Below are positions 34,230 to 42,221 of a DNA stretch of 64,000 nt, piece by piece. The stretch comes from Actinoplanes derwentensis (GTDB taxonomy: Bacteria > Actinomycetota > Actinomycetes > Mycobacteriales > Micromonosporaceae), in NCBI RefSeq assembly GCF_900104725.1, contig NZ_LT629758.1, positions 7,898,001-7,962,000 on the forward strand, given 5' to 3'. How positions within the stretch are numbered: position 1 is the stretch's first letter; each line of letters opens with the position of its first letter. The notes below the pieces were generated by a model. The model was not told where the DNA came from, did no database searches, and saw only the letters and a list, made by a program, of their open reading frames with translations. Both the position numbers and the translations under genes were made by a program.

Positions 34230-34784
34230 GTGGCGGCATCGGCGGCTGCTCGGCAGCGGTCCGGGTTGACGGCGCTGTACCTGGGAATCTTCGCGGCGCT
34301 CTGGCTGAGCGTGCCGGAGACCGACCCGCAGCTGGGGCCGTTCCTGGTCGCCGGCAGCATCGTCGCCCTGCTCACCGCGGGTGCCGGCGGCGCGCTGGTG
34401 ATCCGCTCCCGCGCCGACGGTCCGTTCCCTCGGGACACCGTCGCGGACCGGAAGTATCTGGTGATCTTCGCGGCCGAGCTGGCGGCCGCCGGATTCGGTG
34501 CGATGTTGCTGGCCGTCACGCACCGGGGCGAGTACATCCCGGTGCTGGCCGCCTTCGTGGTCGGTGTGCACTTCTGGCCGCTCGCGCCGGTGCTGACGGA
34601 TCCGGCGCTGAAGGTCCTGGCCGTGCTCGTCTGCCTGGCCGCCCTGGCCGGCCTGATCGCCGGCCTGGTCTCGTCGGTGATGCCGGGCGAGGTGGTCGGT
34701 GCCGGTGTCGGCGTGCTGCTGCTCGGTTATGCGTTGGGCGCGCTCCTCCGCGCCGGGATGGCGCTGTGCCGGTCCCATTCCTGA
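34230..34784 (+). CDS. Six-helix integral membrane protein of unknown function
   Basis: 184 residues, about six hydrophobic segments (for example LTALYLGIFAALWLSV, PFLVAGSIVALLTAGAG, YLVIFAAELAAAGFGAMLLAV). The GTG at 34230 has AAGGGGAGG five bases upstream and is preferred to the GTG at 34212. No family was recognised and no conserved charged residues suggest transport. It is divergent from the Ig-like protein across 218 bp. Confidence 0.75.
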   Translation: MAASAAARQRSGLTALYLGIFAALWLSVPETDPQLGPFLVAGSIVALLTAGAGGALVIRSRADGPFPRDTVADRKYLVIFAAELAAAGFGAMLLAVTHRGEYIPVLAAFVVGVHFWPLAPVLTDPALKVLAVLVCLAALAGLIAGLVSSVMPGEVVGAGVGVLLLGYALGALLRAGMALCRSHS

Positions 34785-34926
34785 CGGCCCCGTCAACGCC
34801 CGCGTCCGGGTGCGAGTTGTGTGTCTGATGAGTGTGGTCTCTGCGCTACCGTCGGCGTATCGCGGAAGTCGCGCTTCGGGGCCGGCGGTGTCTTCGCCCG
34901 GTCTTGAACAGCACAAGGAGAAATCG

Positions 34927-35124
34927 ATGACCGACCCGACCGCGGATACCGGATCAGAGCCCGAGACCGAGACCGAGGAGACGCCCGAGCCGTTCGCCAA
35001 CCGGGCCGCACGCCGAGCCAAGGGTAAGGCGTCCGCCCAGGCCGTGGGCGCTGGTGGCCCGCGCCAGCTGCAGTCTGGCAACGTTCAGAGCCCGCGCCAG
35101 TACGGCAACCGCCGTAGCGGCTGA
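34927..35124 (+). CDS. Small acidic-basic protein with NRAARRAKGK motif
   Basis: 65 residues: an acidic Thr/Glu/Pro first half and a basic second half with PFANRAARRAKGKAS. Short proteins with an NRAxRRAxKG core are common in actinomycetes but have no known function to me. AAGGAG lies six bases before the ATG. A perfect hairpin follows the stop. Confidence 0.75.
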   Translation: MTDPTADTGSEPETETEETPEPFANRAARRAKGKASAQAVGAGGPRQLQSGNVQSPRQYGNRRSG

Positions 35125-35138
35125 TTCTCGAACCTCTG

Positions 35139-35172
35139 ACGTATGGCCGGGCTGATCAGCCCGGCCATACGT
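35139..35172 (+). terminator. Perfect palindromic terminator
   Basis: A 34-base perfect inverted repeat with its centre in the TGATCA at 35153-35158. It lies 15 bases after the stop of the small NRAARRAKGK protein. Confidence 0.8.
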
Positions 35173-35269
35173 CGTTTGCGGCCTTCTCCGGCTCGGCCCC
35201 GAGAAGCCTGCCCCAGCGGCGATAAAAACTATGGCGTGTTGACTAGATTTTCTTCCCAGGAGGGGTTAC

Positions 35270-35420
35270 GGTTTCTCTCGTAGCCAAGAGAGATCGTCGA
35301 AAACGCAGACGAAGGCGACCGAGCGTCAAGCAGGGCCCGGAGTTTCGTGGCTCGCTCGGTTCCGCGGTGGAGACACGTCACCGCCCGCAGTGGTTCAGTT
35401 AGTCAAGACCTTGACGTAAT
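35270..35420 (+). ncRNA. Candidate structured RNA or leader with four adjacent hairpins
   Basis: The AT-richer stretch from 35220 to 35700 has no credible gene. It contains consecutive helices: 35274-35279 with 35288-35293; 35318-35325 with 35353-35360 (8 bp perfect); 35364-35369 with 35379-35384; and 35402-35406 with 35411-35415. No known RNA family was recognised. It sits upstream of a MerR-like regulator and a 12-bp hairpin, so it may be a regulatory leader or a free small RNA. Confidence 0.3.
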
Positions 35421-35702
35421 TCCAGGTCAGGGCAGATCAGTCGCACGTGTGGGGGCCATGAAGTCGCGTGGGGTTCCGACACCGGCTGGTAGCACGTCAG
35501 TTGTGGTTAGAAGCAGAGGAAAGGGAGGGCTGGACACCGTTGGATCGCCCGCCGCCGGGACGCAGTTGGAGTCCGGTGCGGACACCGCAGTTTCCATCGA
35601 ACGAGAGGTGGTCTCCGGTCACGCTTACGCGATCCTCGCACTCAGGCCGCCGATGGCGGCAAGTGCGGATACGAGTAGATGGTGTTTTCAACCCGTAACC
35701 CT

Positions 35703-35730
35703 GGGCCCCGGCGCTTGCGCGCCGGGGCCC
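35703..35730 (+). terminator. 12-bp hairpin just before the MerR-like gene
   Basis: A perfect 12-bp GC-rich stem (35703-35714 with 35719-35730) and a 4-base loop end eight bases before the GGAGG of the MerR-like gene. It could terminate an upstream RNA or act as an attenuator; no T-run follows. Confidence 0.55.
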
Positions 35731-35750
35731 TCGTGCATGGAGGTAACTAT

Positions 35751-36068
35751 ATGGCCCAATCCGACGATATGTTCGGAGACGACGACTATCCTGCCTACAC
35801 GATGGGCCGCGCCGCGGAGATCACTGGCGCATCGCAGGACTTCCTGCGGCGGCTCGGCGAAGCGAAACTGATAGTCCCGATCCGTTCCGGCGGCGGTCAC
35901 CGGCGCTACTCGAAGTACCAGTTGCGTCTAGCCGCACGAGCGCGGGAGATGGTCGACGAGGGCATCGCCCTGGAAGCGGCCTGCCGCATCATCATCCTTG
36001 AGGATCAGCTCGAAGAAGCCCTCCGCCAGAACGAGGAACACCAGCGCAGACTGAATTCTGCCGACTGA
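35751..36068 (+). CDS. Short MerR-family HTH regulator
   Basis: 105 residues: YTMGRAAEITGASQDFLRRLGEAKLIVPIRSGGGHRRYSKYQLRLAARAREMVDEG is a MerR-type winged HTH with the diagnostic HRRYS. A short C-terminal coiled coil (LEDQLEEALRQNEEHQRR) probably mediates dimerisation. No ligand-binding domain is present, as in HspR- or BldC-like small regulators. GGAGG precedes the ATG. The unusual structured upstream region suggests post-transcriptional control. Confidence 0.85.
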   Translation: MAQSDDMFGDDDYPAYTMGRAAEITGASQDFLRRLGEAKLIVPIRSGGGHRRYSKYQLRLAARAREMVDEGIALEAACRIIILEDQLEEALRQNEEHQRRLNSAD

Positions 36069-36096
36069 GCGACCCCACTGAGCACCGACGCCGTAC

Positions 36097-36123
36097 AGCG
36101 GCCCAGCATGATGCCGGGCCGCT
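36097..36123 (+). terminator. Hairpin after the MerR-like gene
   Basis: An 8-bp stem (36097-36104 with 36116-36123) with an 11-base loop, 28 bases after the stop. The remainder of the 360-bp gap to the next gene holds a possible -10 element (TACACT, 36314-36319) and nothing else I can support. Confidence 0.6.
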
Positions 36124-36428
36124 TCGCGCGTTCAAGGACCAGCGGTAGGTGACGGCCAGCACGCTGGAGAGCAGACCCTTCGGGTTCCTGGAACGAGGAT
36201 TCCGTCGATTCATCAGGGTGGCCCGAGAAGGTCGTCCGTGAGCGAAGAACTCTGATGTTTGAGACGGTTGAGAGCTAATTTGCCGATTGATCCGTGGTTG
36301 CGGGCCGGGCCCCTACACTGAGATTTGACCACGAGAAGTGGCAATCCGATTACTTTCAGTGAATCTTCAGGCTTGTCCTTTTCGGGCCGGTCCGATGAGC
36401 GCTGTCCAGGAACCTTTGAAGGTGTGCT

Positions 36429-37265
36429 GTGAAACGAACGATGGCAGTCCTCGCCGCTGCGACGATGTTCGCCGGAATGCAGGCCGGACCGGCTCTAGGA
36501 ATGCCGGAGGCGGCTGGTCAGCCGTCCGACTGCATTCCGGTGAACGACAGTTGTGTCTACCTGTCCCAGATCACCGAGAACACGCCGATCTACATCGTGG
36601 ACGGTCCGGGCGGTGAGGTGCAGGGCTACGACGACTTCAGCCAGTACGTGCAGGTGCTGCGGAGTTACGGGGTGGCGATCAGTTCCAACGGCCAATCGCT
36701 CAGCGTCTCCGGCGGCGGCTACCCGACCTATCCGCCGGAGGTAGACCCGACCTATCCGCCGGAAGTGGACCCGACCTATCCGCCGGAGCCGGAGGAGCAG
36801 ACCTACCCGACCGGTGAGGAAGAGACGACCTATCCGCCGGAGGAAGAGGAGCCGACCTACCCGACTGGAGAGGAAGAGACGACCTATCCGCCGGAGGAGG
36901 AGGAAGGTCCGTACTACTCGTTCGCCCGGGTGGCTCAGTCGGCGGAGATGTCGGATTTCGTGAGCTTCTTCGACCAGAGCAACTACTCCGGCCCGTCCTT
37001 CTCGGTCGGTGTGGGTGGCCCGCACGACCTGGCCGCTGTTCAACACCCGAACGGGGGGACCTGGTCGCGGCGGATCTCGTCGTTCATAGCGAGCGGCGGC
37101 TCGCCGACCAAGCCGGGTGTCGTGCTCTGCGCCAAGTTCAACTGCAGCAAAGCCGGCTGGGTACGGACCTTCAAGAACGGCACCGAGATGTCGCTGGCGC
37201 CGCAGGGTGGCCTACCGGCCGCTCCGTTCAACAACGCGGCCCGGGGCGTGATCGTCCTGAAGTGA
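36429..37265 (+). CDS. Secreted protein with TYPPE repeats and crystallin/I36-like C-terminus
   Basis: 278 residues. GTG start at 36429 with GAAGG upstream, then a signal peptide (to about residue 24). The region from about 98 to 160 is a Tyr/Pro/Glu repeat (YPPEVDPT, then TYPTGEEET/TYPPEEEE). The C-terminal part (VSFFDQSNYSGPSFSVGVGG..., two Cys) resembles the beta/gamma-crystallin or peptidase-inhibitor I36 fold. Likely a cell-surface protein; the acidic repeat could bind cations. Confidence 0.78.
   Translation: MKRTMAVLAAATMFAGMQAGPALGMPEAAGQPSDCIPVNDSCVYLSQITENTPIYIVDGPGGEVQGYDDFSQYVQVLRSYGVAISSNGQSLSVSGGGYPTYPPEVDPTYPPEVDPTYPPEPEEQTYPTGEEETTYPPEEEEPTYPTGEEETTYPPEEEEGPYYSFARVAQSAEMSDFVSFFDQSNYSGPSFSVGVGGPHDLAAVQHPNGGTWSRRISSFIASGGSPTKPGVVLCAKFNCSKAGWVRTFKNGTEMSLAPQGGLPAAPFNNAARGVIVLK
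36721..36906 (+). repeat. In-frame Tyr-Pro-Pro-Glu coding repeats
   Basis: Repeats of the form ACCTATCCGCCGGAG and variants encode TYPPE with spacers VDP or EE. Two longer copies alternate TYPTGEEET with TYPPEEEE. Slippage could change copy number between strains. Confidence 0.8.
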
Positions 37266-37280
37266 GCCGGAGCAGCGCTT

Positions 37281-37309
37281 CCGCCGGGCCACCGCATTCG
37301 GCCCGGCGG
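37281..37309 (+). terminator. Hairpin after the TYPPE protein
   Basis: A 10-bp GC stem (37281-37290 with 37300-37309). The following 150 bases before the methyltransferase include an AT-rich patch (37375-37400) unlike the surroundings. Confidence 0.6.
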
Positions 37310-37459
37310 TCGCGTTTCGGCCTCGGGCCGCACCGCCCTCGCGGGGACGATGCGGGGCTGTTCCCGAGCGTACCGAAAAATGTTTTTATGGTATTTCCGT
37401 GGTAGGAAAGGTGCTTTTGCCGGGTAGGGTACGGGTTCCGTGGAAACCGAGGACGGCCC

Positions 37460-39280
37460 GTGGAGAAGCTGCCGAGCGCCACCGACCCGGCGTCGCGCGA
37501 TGTCGACCGGCTCGCCGACCTGTTCCCCCTAGTCGTCACCGAGGTGACCGACGCGGCCGGCAATCTGACCCGGGCCATCGACTTCGACCTGCTCAGAGAG
37601 CATCTTGACGGGTATGTGGCCGACGGCGCGCCGGAGCGTTACCGGTTGGACTGGCCGGGCCGGCGGATGGCGCAGCGGGCGGCGCGCGAGCCGGCGACCG
37701 GGACTCTACGGCCGTCGCGGGCCGAGTCGGTGGATTTCGACGGCACCGGAAATCTGTTCATCGAGGGCGACAACCTCGATGTGCTGAAGCTTCTCCAGGA
37801 GCCGTTTCTCGGGCGGATCAAGGTGATCTACATCGATCCGCCTTATAACACCGGCAACGATTTCATCTATGACGACGACTTCTCGCAGACCCGCGCGGGC
37901 TATCTGGCCGGGTCGGGTCAGGTGGACGGGGTCGCCAATCCGGAGTCGGGCGGGCGGTTCCATTCCCGGTGGCTGAGCATGATGTATCCGAGGCTCGCTC
38001 TGGCCCGGGATCTGCTCACCGACGACGGGGTCGTCTTCGTTTCGATCGACGATCACGAGGTCGACAATCTGCGTAAGATCTGCGCGGAGATCTTCGGCGA
38101 GCAGAACTTCGTGGCCCAGATCATCTGGCAGAAGGTGTACGCCCCGAAGAATTCGGCCCGCTGGTTCTCCGAGGATCACGACTACATCGTTGTCTTCGCC
38201 CGGAATCGGGAGCGCTGGCAGCCGCGTCCGCTGGCCCGCACGGAGGCGATGGAAGCGCGATACCGGAATCCGGACGGTGACCCGCGTGGCCCGTGGAAAG
38301 CCGAGAACATGTCGGCCCGCAACCGTTATGACGCCGGTGTCTACCCGATCACCACGCCGTCCGGGCGGGTCATCGACGGGCCGCCGCGCGGCAGTTACTG
38401 GCGTGTCTCCCGGCAGCGTTTCGACGAGCTGAACGACGACGATCGCATTTGGTGGGGCGCCGGTGGCGACAACGTGCCGGCAGTGAAACGCTTTTTGTCC
38501 GAGGTGTCGGCCGGCCGCACCCCGCAGACGCTCTGGCCCTATGACGAGGTCGGCCACACTCAGGACGCGAAGCGCACGCTGCTGCGGTACGTCCCGTTCG
38601 AGCACACCGCCAACGTCCTGAACTCCGTCAAACCGGTCGAGTTGGTGCAGCGTGTCCTTCAGCTCGCCGGGCGGCCCGATGACGGTGACATCGTGCTGGA
38701 CTTCTTCGGCGGCAGCGCGACCACCGCGCACGCCGTTCTCGCGCAGAACCGGGCCGACGGCGGCAACCGACGGTTCATCAGCGTGCAGATCCCGGAGCCT
38801 CTGCCGGTGGCCGAGAGCGGCCTGTCGTCGATCTTCGAGATCGGGCTGACCCGGGTCCGCAACGTGGTGGCCGAGATGGGCTCGGGGGCTGGCTTCCGGG
38901 TCCTCCGTTGGGATTCGTCGAACTTCGCCGAGATACGGACAGTGCCGGACGACCTCGCCCAGGACGCCGTGGCCGAGCACGCGGACCTGGTCAAAGCGGA
39001 CCGGACCGCCGAGGACCTGCTGTTCGAGGTGCTGATCAGATCCGGTCTCGACCCGGGCCTGCCGATCTCCCGCACAGACGGCTGCCTTGTTGTCGGCGCG
39101 GACGATCTGGTCGCCTGTTTCGAGGAGCGGATCGACCCGGACGTGGTGCGGGCGATCGCCGGACGGCGGCCGGTCCGGGCGGTCTTCCGGGACTCGGCGT
39201 TCGCCGGTGACGCGGCCCGCATCAACGCCGAGCAGATCTTCGCCGAGTTGTCGCCGGGTACCGACGTGAGAGCCGTCTGA
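37460..39280 (+). CDS. Type III restriction-modification methyltransferase (Mod)
   Basis: 606 residues of the beta-class N4/N6-adenine methyltransferase layout: the DPPY catalytic motif (KVIYIDPPYNTGNDF, near residue 130) precedes the AdoMet-binding DFFGGSATTAHAV (near 415). A variable target-recognition region lies between them. It methylates one strand of an asymmetric site and gives specificity to the complex with Res. GTG start with GAGG upstream. The partner Res gene follows three bases after the stop. Confidence 0.92.
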   Translation: MEKLPSATDPASRDVDRLADLFPLVVTEVTDAAGNLTRAIDFDLLREHLDGYVADGAPERYRLDWPGRRMAQRAAREPATGTLRPSRAESVDFDGTGNLFIEGDNLDVLKLLQEPFLGRIKVIYIDPPYNTGNDFIYDDDFSQTRAGYLAGSGQVDGVANPESGGRFHSRWLSMMYPRLALARDLLTDDGVVFVSIDDHEVDNLRKICAEIFGEQNFVAQIIWQKVYAPKNSARWFSEDHDYIVVFARNRERWQPRPLARTEAMEARYRNPDGDPRGPWKAENMSARNRYDAGVYPITTPSGRVIDGPPRGSYWRVSRQRFDELNDDDRIWWGAGGDNVPAVKRFLSEVSAGRTPQTLWPYDEVGHTQDAKRTLLRYVPFEHTANVLNSVKPVELVQRVLQLAGRPDDGDIVLDFFGGSATTAHAVLAQNRADGGNRRFISVQIPEPLPVAESGLSSIFEIGLTRVRNVVAEMGSGAGFRVLRWDSSNFAEIRTVPDDLAQDAVAEHADLVKADRTAEDLLFEVLIRSGLDPGLPISRTDGCLVVGADDLVACFEERIDPDVVRAIAGRRPVRAVFRDSAFAGDAARINAEQIFAELSPGTDVRAV

Positions 39281-39283
39281 ACG

Positions 39284-41560
39284 GTGCGGCTGCGGTTCAA
39301 GGTGCAGGAGTTCCAGACCGAGGCGGTGGCCGCGGTGGTGGACTGTTTCGCTGGTCAGCCCCGGTATCCGGGGGGTGTTCGGAACGCGCCGATCGCACTG
39401 GGCGAGGGGCGGCTGCTGGCCAACGTGCGGGCGGTGCAGGACCGGGCCGGGCTGCCGCTCTCCGAGGCTCTGGCCGGCGGCGACGTCCCGAACCTGGATG
39501 TCGAGATGGAAACCGGCACCGGCAAGACCTACGTCTACATCCGGACGATCATGGAACTGCACCGGCGGTACGGCTGGTCCCGGTTCATCGTGGTGGTGCC
39601 GGGGGTGGCGATCCGGGAGGGAGTGCTGAAGACGTTCGCGGTGACTGCTGATCATTTTCAGCAGCTGTACGGCACGCGGCCCCGCTGTTTCGCCTATGAC
39701 TCGTCGGCTCTGCACGAACTGGACCGGTTCCGCTCCGGTGCCGGCGTCCAAGTCATGATCATCAACTTGCAGGCGTTCAACTCGGCCTCCCGCGAGAACC
39801 GCCGCATCTACGAGGAACTCGACGGCTTCCAGTCGCGCCGCCCGATCGACGTGATCAGCGCGGCCCGTCCGGTTGTCGTGATCGACGAACCGCAGCGGAT
39901 CGGCTCGGCCCGTTCGCTGGAGTCGCTGAGCCGGTTCGGGCCGCTGCTGGTGCTGCGCTATTCGGCCACCCACCGGGTCCGGCACGATCTGGTGCACCGG
40001 CTGGACGCCGCTGAGGCCTACCGCGAGAAGCTGGTCAAACGGATCGCGGTGATCGGAGTCGACGGAGTGGCCGGGCCGGCGAAACGGCGGCTGCAGATCC
40101 GGGAGGTGATCCGTGCCCACCTGGAGAAAGAGAGGGAACTGCACGGCCGGGGTGTCAAAGTGCTGTCGCTGTTCTTCATCGATCAGGTGGTGAAGTATCG
40201 CGATTACCGTCGTGCCGACCAACTCGGTGAGTACGCCCGGATGTTCGCCGCTGAATACGCCGCGCTGACCTCGGGCGAGCCGGACGGGCCGTATCGCCGG
40301 TATCTCGCCTCGATTCCGGTCGAGCGGACCCATCAGGGCTATTTTGCGGTCGACCGGAGGACCGGGCGGCAGGTCGACGGGCGCGCCTCCGATGTGGATG
40401 CTTATGACCTGATTCTGCGGGATCGGGAGCGGCTGTTGTCGCTATCCGAGCCGGTCCGTTTTGTCTTCTCGCACTCGGCGCTCCGGGAGGGCTGGGACAA
40501 TCCGAATGTTTTCGTGATCGGTATCCTCAAAAGCGGCGAGGGTGGTGTCTCGCGGCGTCAGGAAATCGGTCGTGGGCTACGGCTAGCCGTAGCTCAGGAC
40601 GGTCAACGGCTTGACGATCCGGCCACCGTGCACGAGATCAACGAACTGACAGTGGTCACTGACGAGTCTTATGCGGCATTTGTCGCCGGGCTGCAACGGG
40701 AGTCCTGGACCGGCGAGGTGATCGACGGCCGACAGCTCACCAAAATCTCTTTAAATGCCAATTTCCGCCGGTACGATTTTCAAGACGCCCTGTCCCGGAT
40801 CAGTCCCCGGGTCGTGTACCGAGTCGAGTTCGACTCCAGCCTGCTGATCAGGCGTTGTGTCGAGGCGGCGGATGCTCGGCTGTCGGTGGAGTCGGCGCAG
40901 CATGTGGTGCAGTCAAACCAACATGTAGCGATATTTCCGTACAAGTCGGGTGAAGCTGTTGACCTCGTCGGAGCGATCGCCGACCGCACCCGGCTCACCC
41001 GCCGCACCGTCGGCACGATCCTGACCCGGCTCCGCACGGCCACCTTCGCGCTCTACCGAGCAAACCCCGATCACTTCATCATCGCCACCGCCGAGCTGAT
41101 CAACCAAGAGAAGTCCGGCTTGATCACGGAGAGCGTCAGCTACCAGGTGATCGACGGGCAGCACGAGATCTTCGGCGGCCGGTCCCCACGACTCGACGTC
41201 AGCCGGGCCGGGCCCCGGCTCGCCAAACACGTCTACGACCACCTCGGCACCGGTTCGGCGTTCGCCCGCGAGTTGGAGGCCCGCGACGACATCCTGGTCT
41301 ACGCGCGACTGCCCGGCGACTTCGCCGTCCCGACTCCGCTCGGTGACCACCACCCGGGCTGGCTGATCGTCCTCACCGACCGGATCGTGGTGACCGCCGG
41401 TGACGACGACCCGGCCCGGATCGCGTGCGCCAGGCGCTGGGCCGAGACCCTCGACGGGGTCACGTTCAGCGCCTCGGTACTACCATCGGCGCACCGGTCC
41501 GCGGATGATCGAAAACTTCCACCTCGTGCTGATACACGTCCCCGAGCAGTTCAGCGGTGA
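39284..41560 (+). CDS. Type III restriction enzyme helicase subunit (Res) with degenerate nuclease domain
   Basis: 758 residues, shorter than the usual 900-1000. Helicase motifs are intact: METGTGKTYV (Lys81), DEPQ (201-204), YSATH (226-230) and RRQEIGRGLRL (424-434). Res proteins end in a PD-(D/E)XK nuclease with patterns like IPTPVGxYNPDW and VVETKG. Here the matching residues are VPTPLGDHHPGW (Asp replaced by Gly692) and IVVTAG, with the segment between shortened, so the catalytic acid and Glu-x-Lys are missing. The last 95 nt overlap the convergent hmuV gene. Probably translocates without cutting, or is decaying. Confidence 0.88.
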   Translation: MRLRFKVQEFQTEAVAAVVDCFAGQPRYPGGVRNAPIALGEGRLLANVRAVQDRAGLPLSEALAGGDVPNLDVEMETGTGKTYVYIRTIMELHRRYGWSRFIVVVPGVAIREGVLKTFAVTADHFQQLYGTRPRCFAYDSSALHELDRFRSGAGVQVMIINLQAFNSASRENRRIYEELDGFQSRRPIDVISAARPVVVIDEPQRIGSARSLESLSRFGPLLVLRYSATHRVRHDLVHRLDAAEAYREKLVKRIAVIGVDGVAGPAKRRLQIREVIRAHLEKERELHGRGVKVLSLFFIDQVVKYRDYRRADQLGEYARMFAAEYAALTSGEPDGPYRRYLASIPVERTHQGYFAVDRRTGRQVDGRASDVDAYDLILRDRERLLSLSEPVRFVFSHSALREGWDNPNVFVIGILKSGEGGVSRRQEIGRGLRLAVAQDGQRLDDPATVHEINELTVVTDESYAAFVAGLQRESWTGEVIDGRQLTKISLNANFRRYDFQDALSRISPRVVYRVEFDSSLLIRRCVEAADARLSVESAQHVVQSNQHVAIFPYKSGEAVDLVGAIADRTRLTRRTVGTILTRLRTATFALYRANPDHFIIATAELINQEKSGLITESVSYQVIDGQHEIFGGRSPRLDVSRAGPRLAKHVYDHLGTGSAFARELEARDDILVYARLPGDFAVPTPLGDHHPGWLIVLTDRIVVTAGDDDPARIACARRWAETLDGVTFSASVLPSAHRSADDRKLPPRADTRPRAVQR

Positions 41561-42221
41561 ACACTTCCCGGGGCGGCCCGACAGCGCGAACCCGGCCGGC
41601 CGCCAGGACATAGGCCCGATCGGCGTACGCCGCGGCCAGCCCCAGATCGTGCAGCACCACCACGACCGCCACACCCGCGACTGATCGTTCCCGGACCGTC
41701 CGCAGCACCAGCTCCTGATGTCGCAGGTCCAGGGCCGCGGTCGGCTCGTCCAGCAACAGCACCGGGGTGCGCTGGGCCAGCACCCGGGCCAGCGCCACCC
41801 GCGCCTGCTCACCCCCGGACAGTTCCGGGAACGGCCGGGCCGCGAACCCGGCCGTCTCGGTCAGCCGCATCGCCTCGACCACCGCGTCCTCGTCGTCGGC
41901 GCTCTCCGGCCGCCCGTGCCACGGCGCCCGGCCCATCCGGACCACCTCACCGACCGTGAACGGAAACGACAGCGCGGCCTTCTGTGGCAGCACCGCACGG
42001 CGCCGGGCCAGTTCCACCGGTTTCCACGCGGACAGCGAACGATCGCCGATCTCTATCTCGCCAGTGCAGGAGAGGTCCCCGGCGAGCGCGGCGAGCAGGC
42101 TGGACTTGCCGGCCCCGTTCGGGCCGACCAGGGCGACGACCTCACCCGGACCGACATGCAGATCGACGTCGTCGACCACCCGGCGTCCGCCGAGGCTCAC
42201 CGAGACAGAGACGGCCCTCAT
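41466..42221 (-). CDS. hmuV: Heme ABC transporter ATP-binding protein
   Basis: 251 residues: Walker A GPNGAGKSS, HmuV-typical RRAVLPQKAALSFPFTVGEVVRMGR, signature ELSGGEQARV and Walker B LLLDEPTAALDLRHQ. It energises heme import through HmuU. ATG at 42221 overlaps the hmuU stop (ATGA) and has GGAGG upstream. The 3' end overlaps the convergent Res gene. Confidence 0.93.
   Translation of the reverse strand: MRAVSVSVSLGGRRVVDDVDLHVGPGEVVALVGPNGAGKSSLLAALAGDLSCTGEIEIGDRSLSAWKPVELARRRAVLPQKAALSFPFTVGEVVRMGRAPWHGRPESADDEDAVVEAMRLTETAGFAARPFPELSGGEQARVALARVLAQRTPVLLLDEPTAALDLRHQELVLRTVRERSVAGVAVVVVLHDLGLAAAYADRAYVLAAGRVRAVGPPREVFTAELLGDVYQHEVEVFDHPRTGAPMVVPRR

Noticed and set aside
35239..35272. 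TTGACT and TACGGT as a sigma-A promoter
   Set aside because: The spacer is 22 bases, too long for a standard promoter, so it is not annotated.
35347..35871. 174-codon frame, and a 76-codon frame at 35468-35698, before the MerR-like gene
   Set aside because: Neither has a ribosome site, G/C third-position bias or recognisable sequence; the region looks structured rather than coding.
37706..40333. 875-codon open frame on the minus strand
   Set aside because: Antisense to mod and res, whose motifs are unmistakable; the frame has no domain signature.
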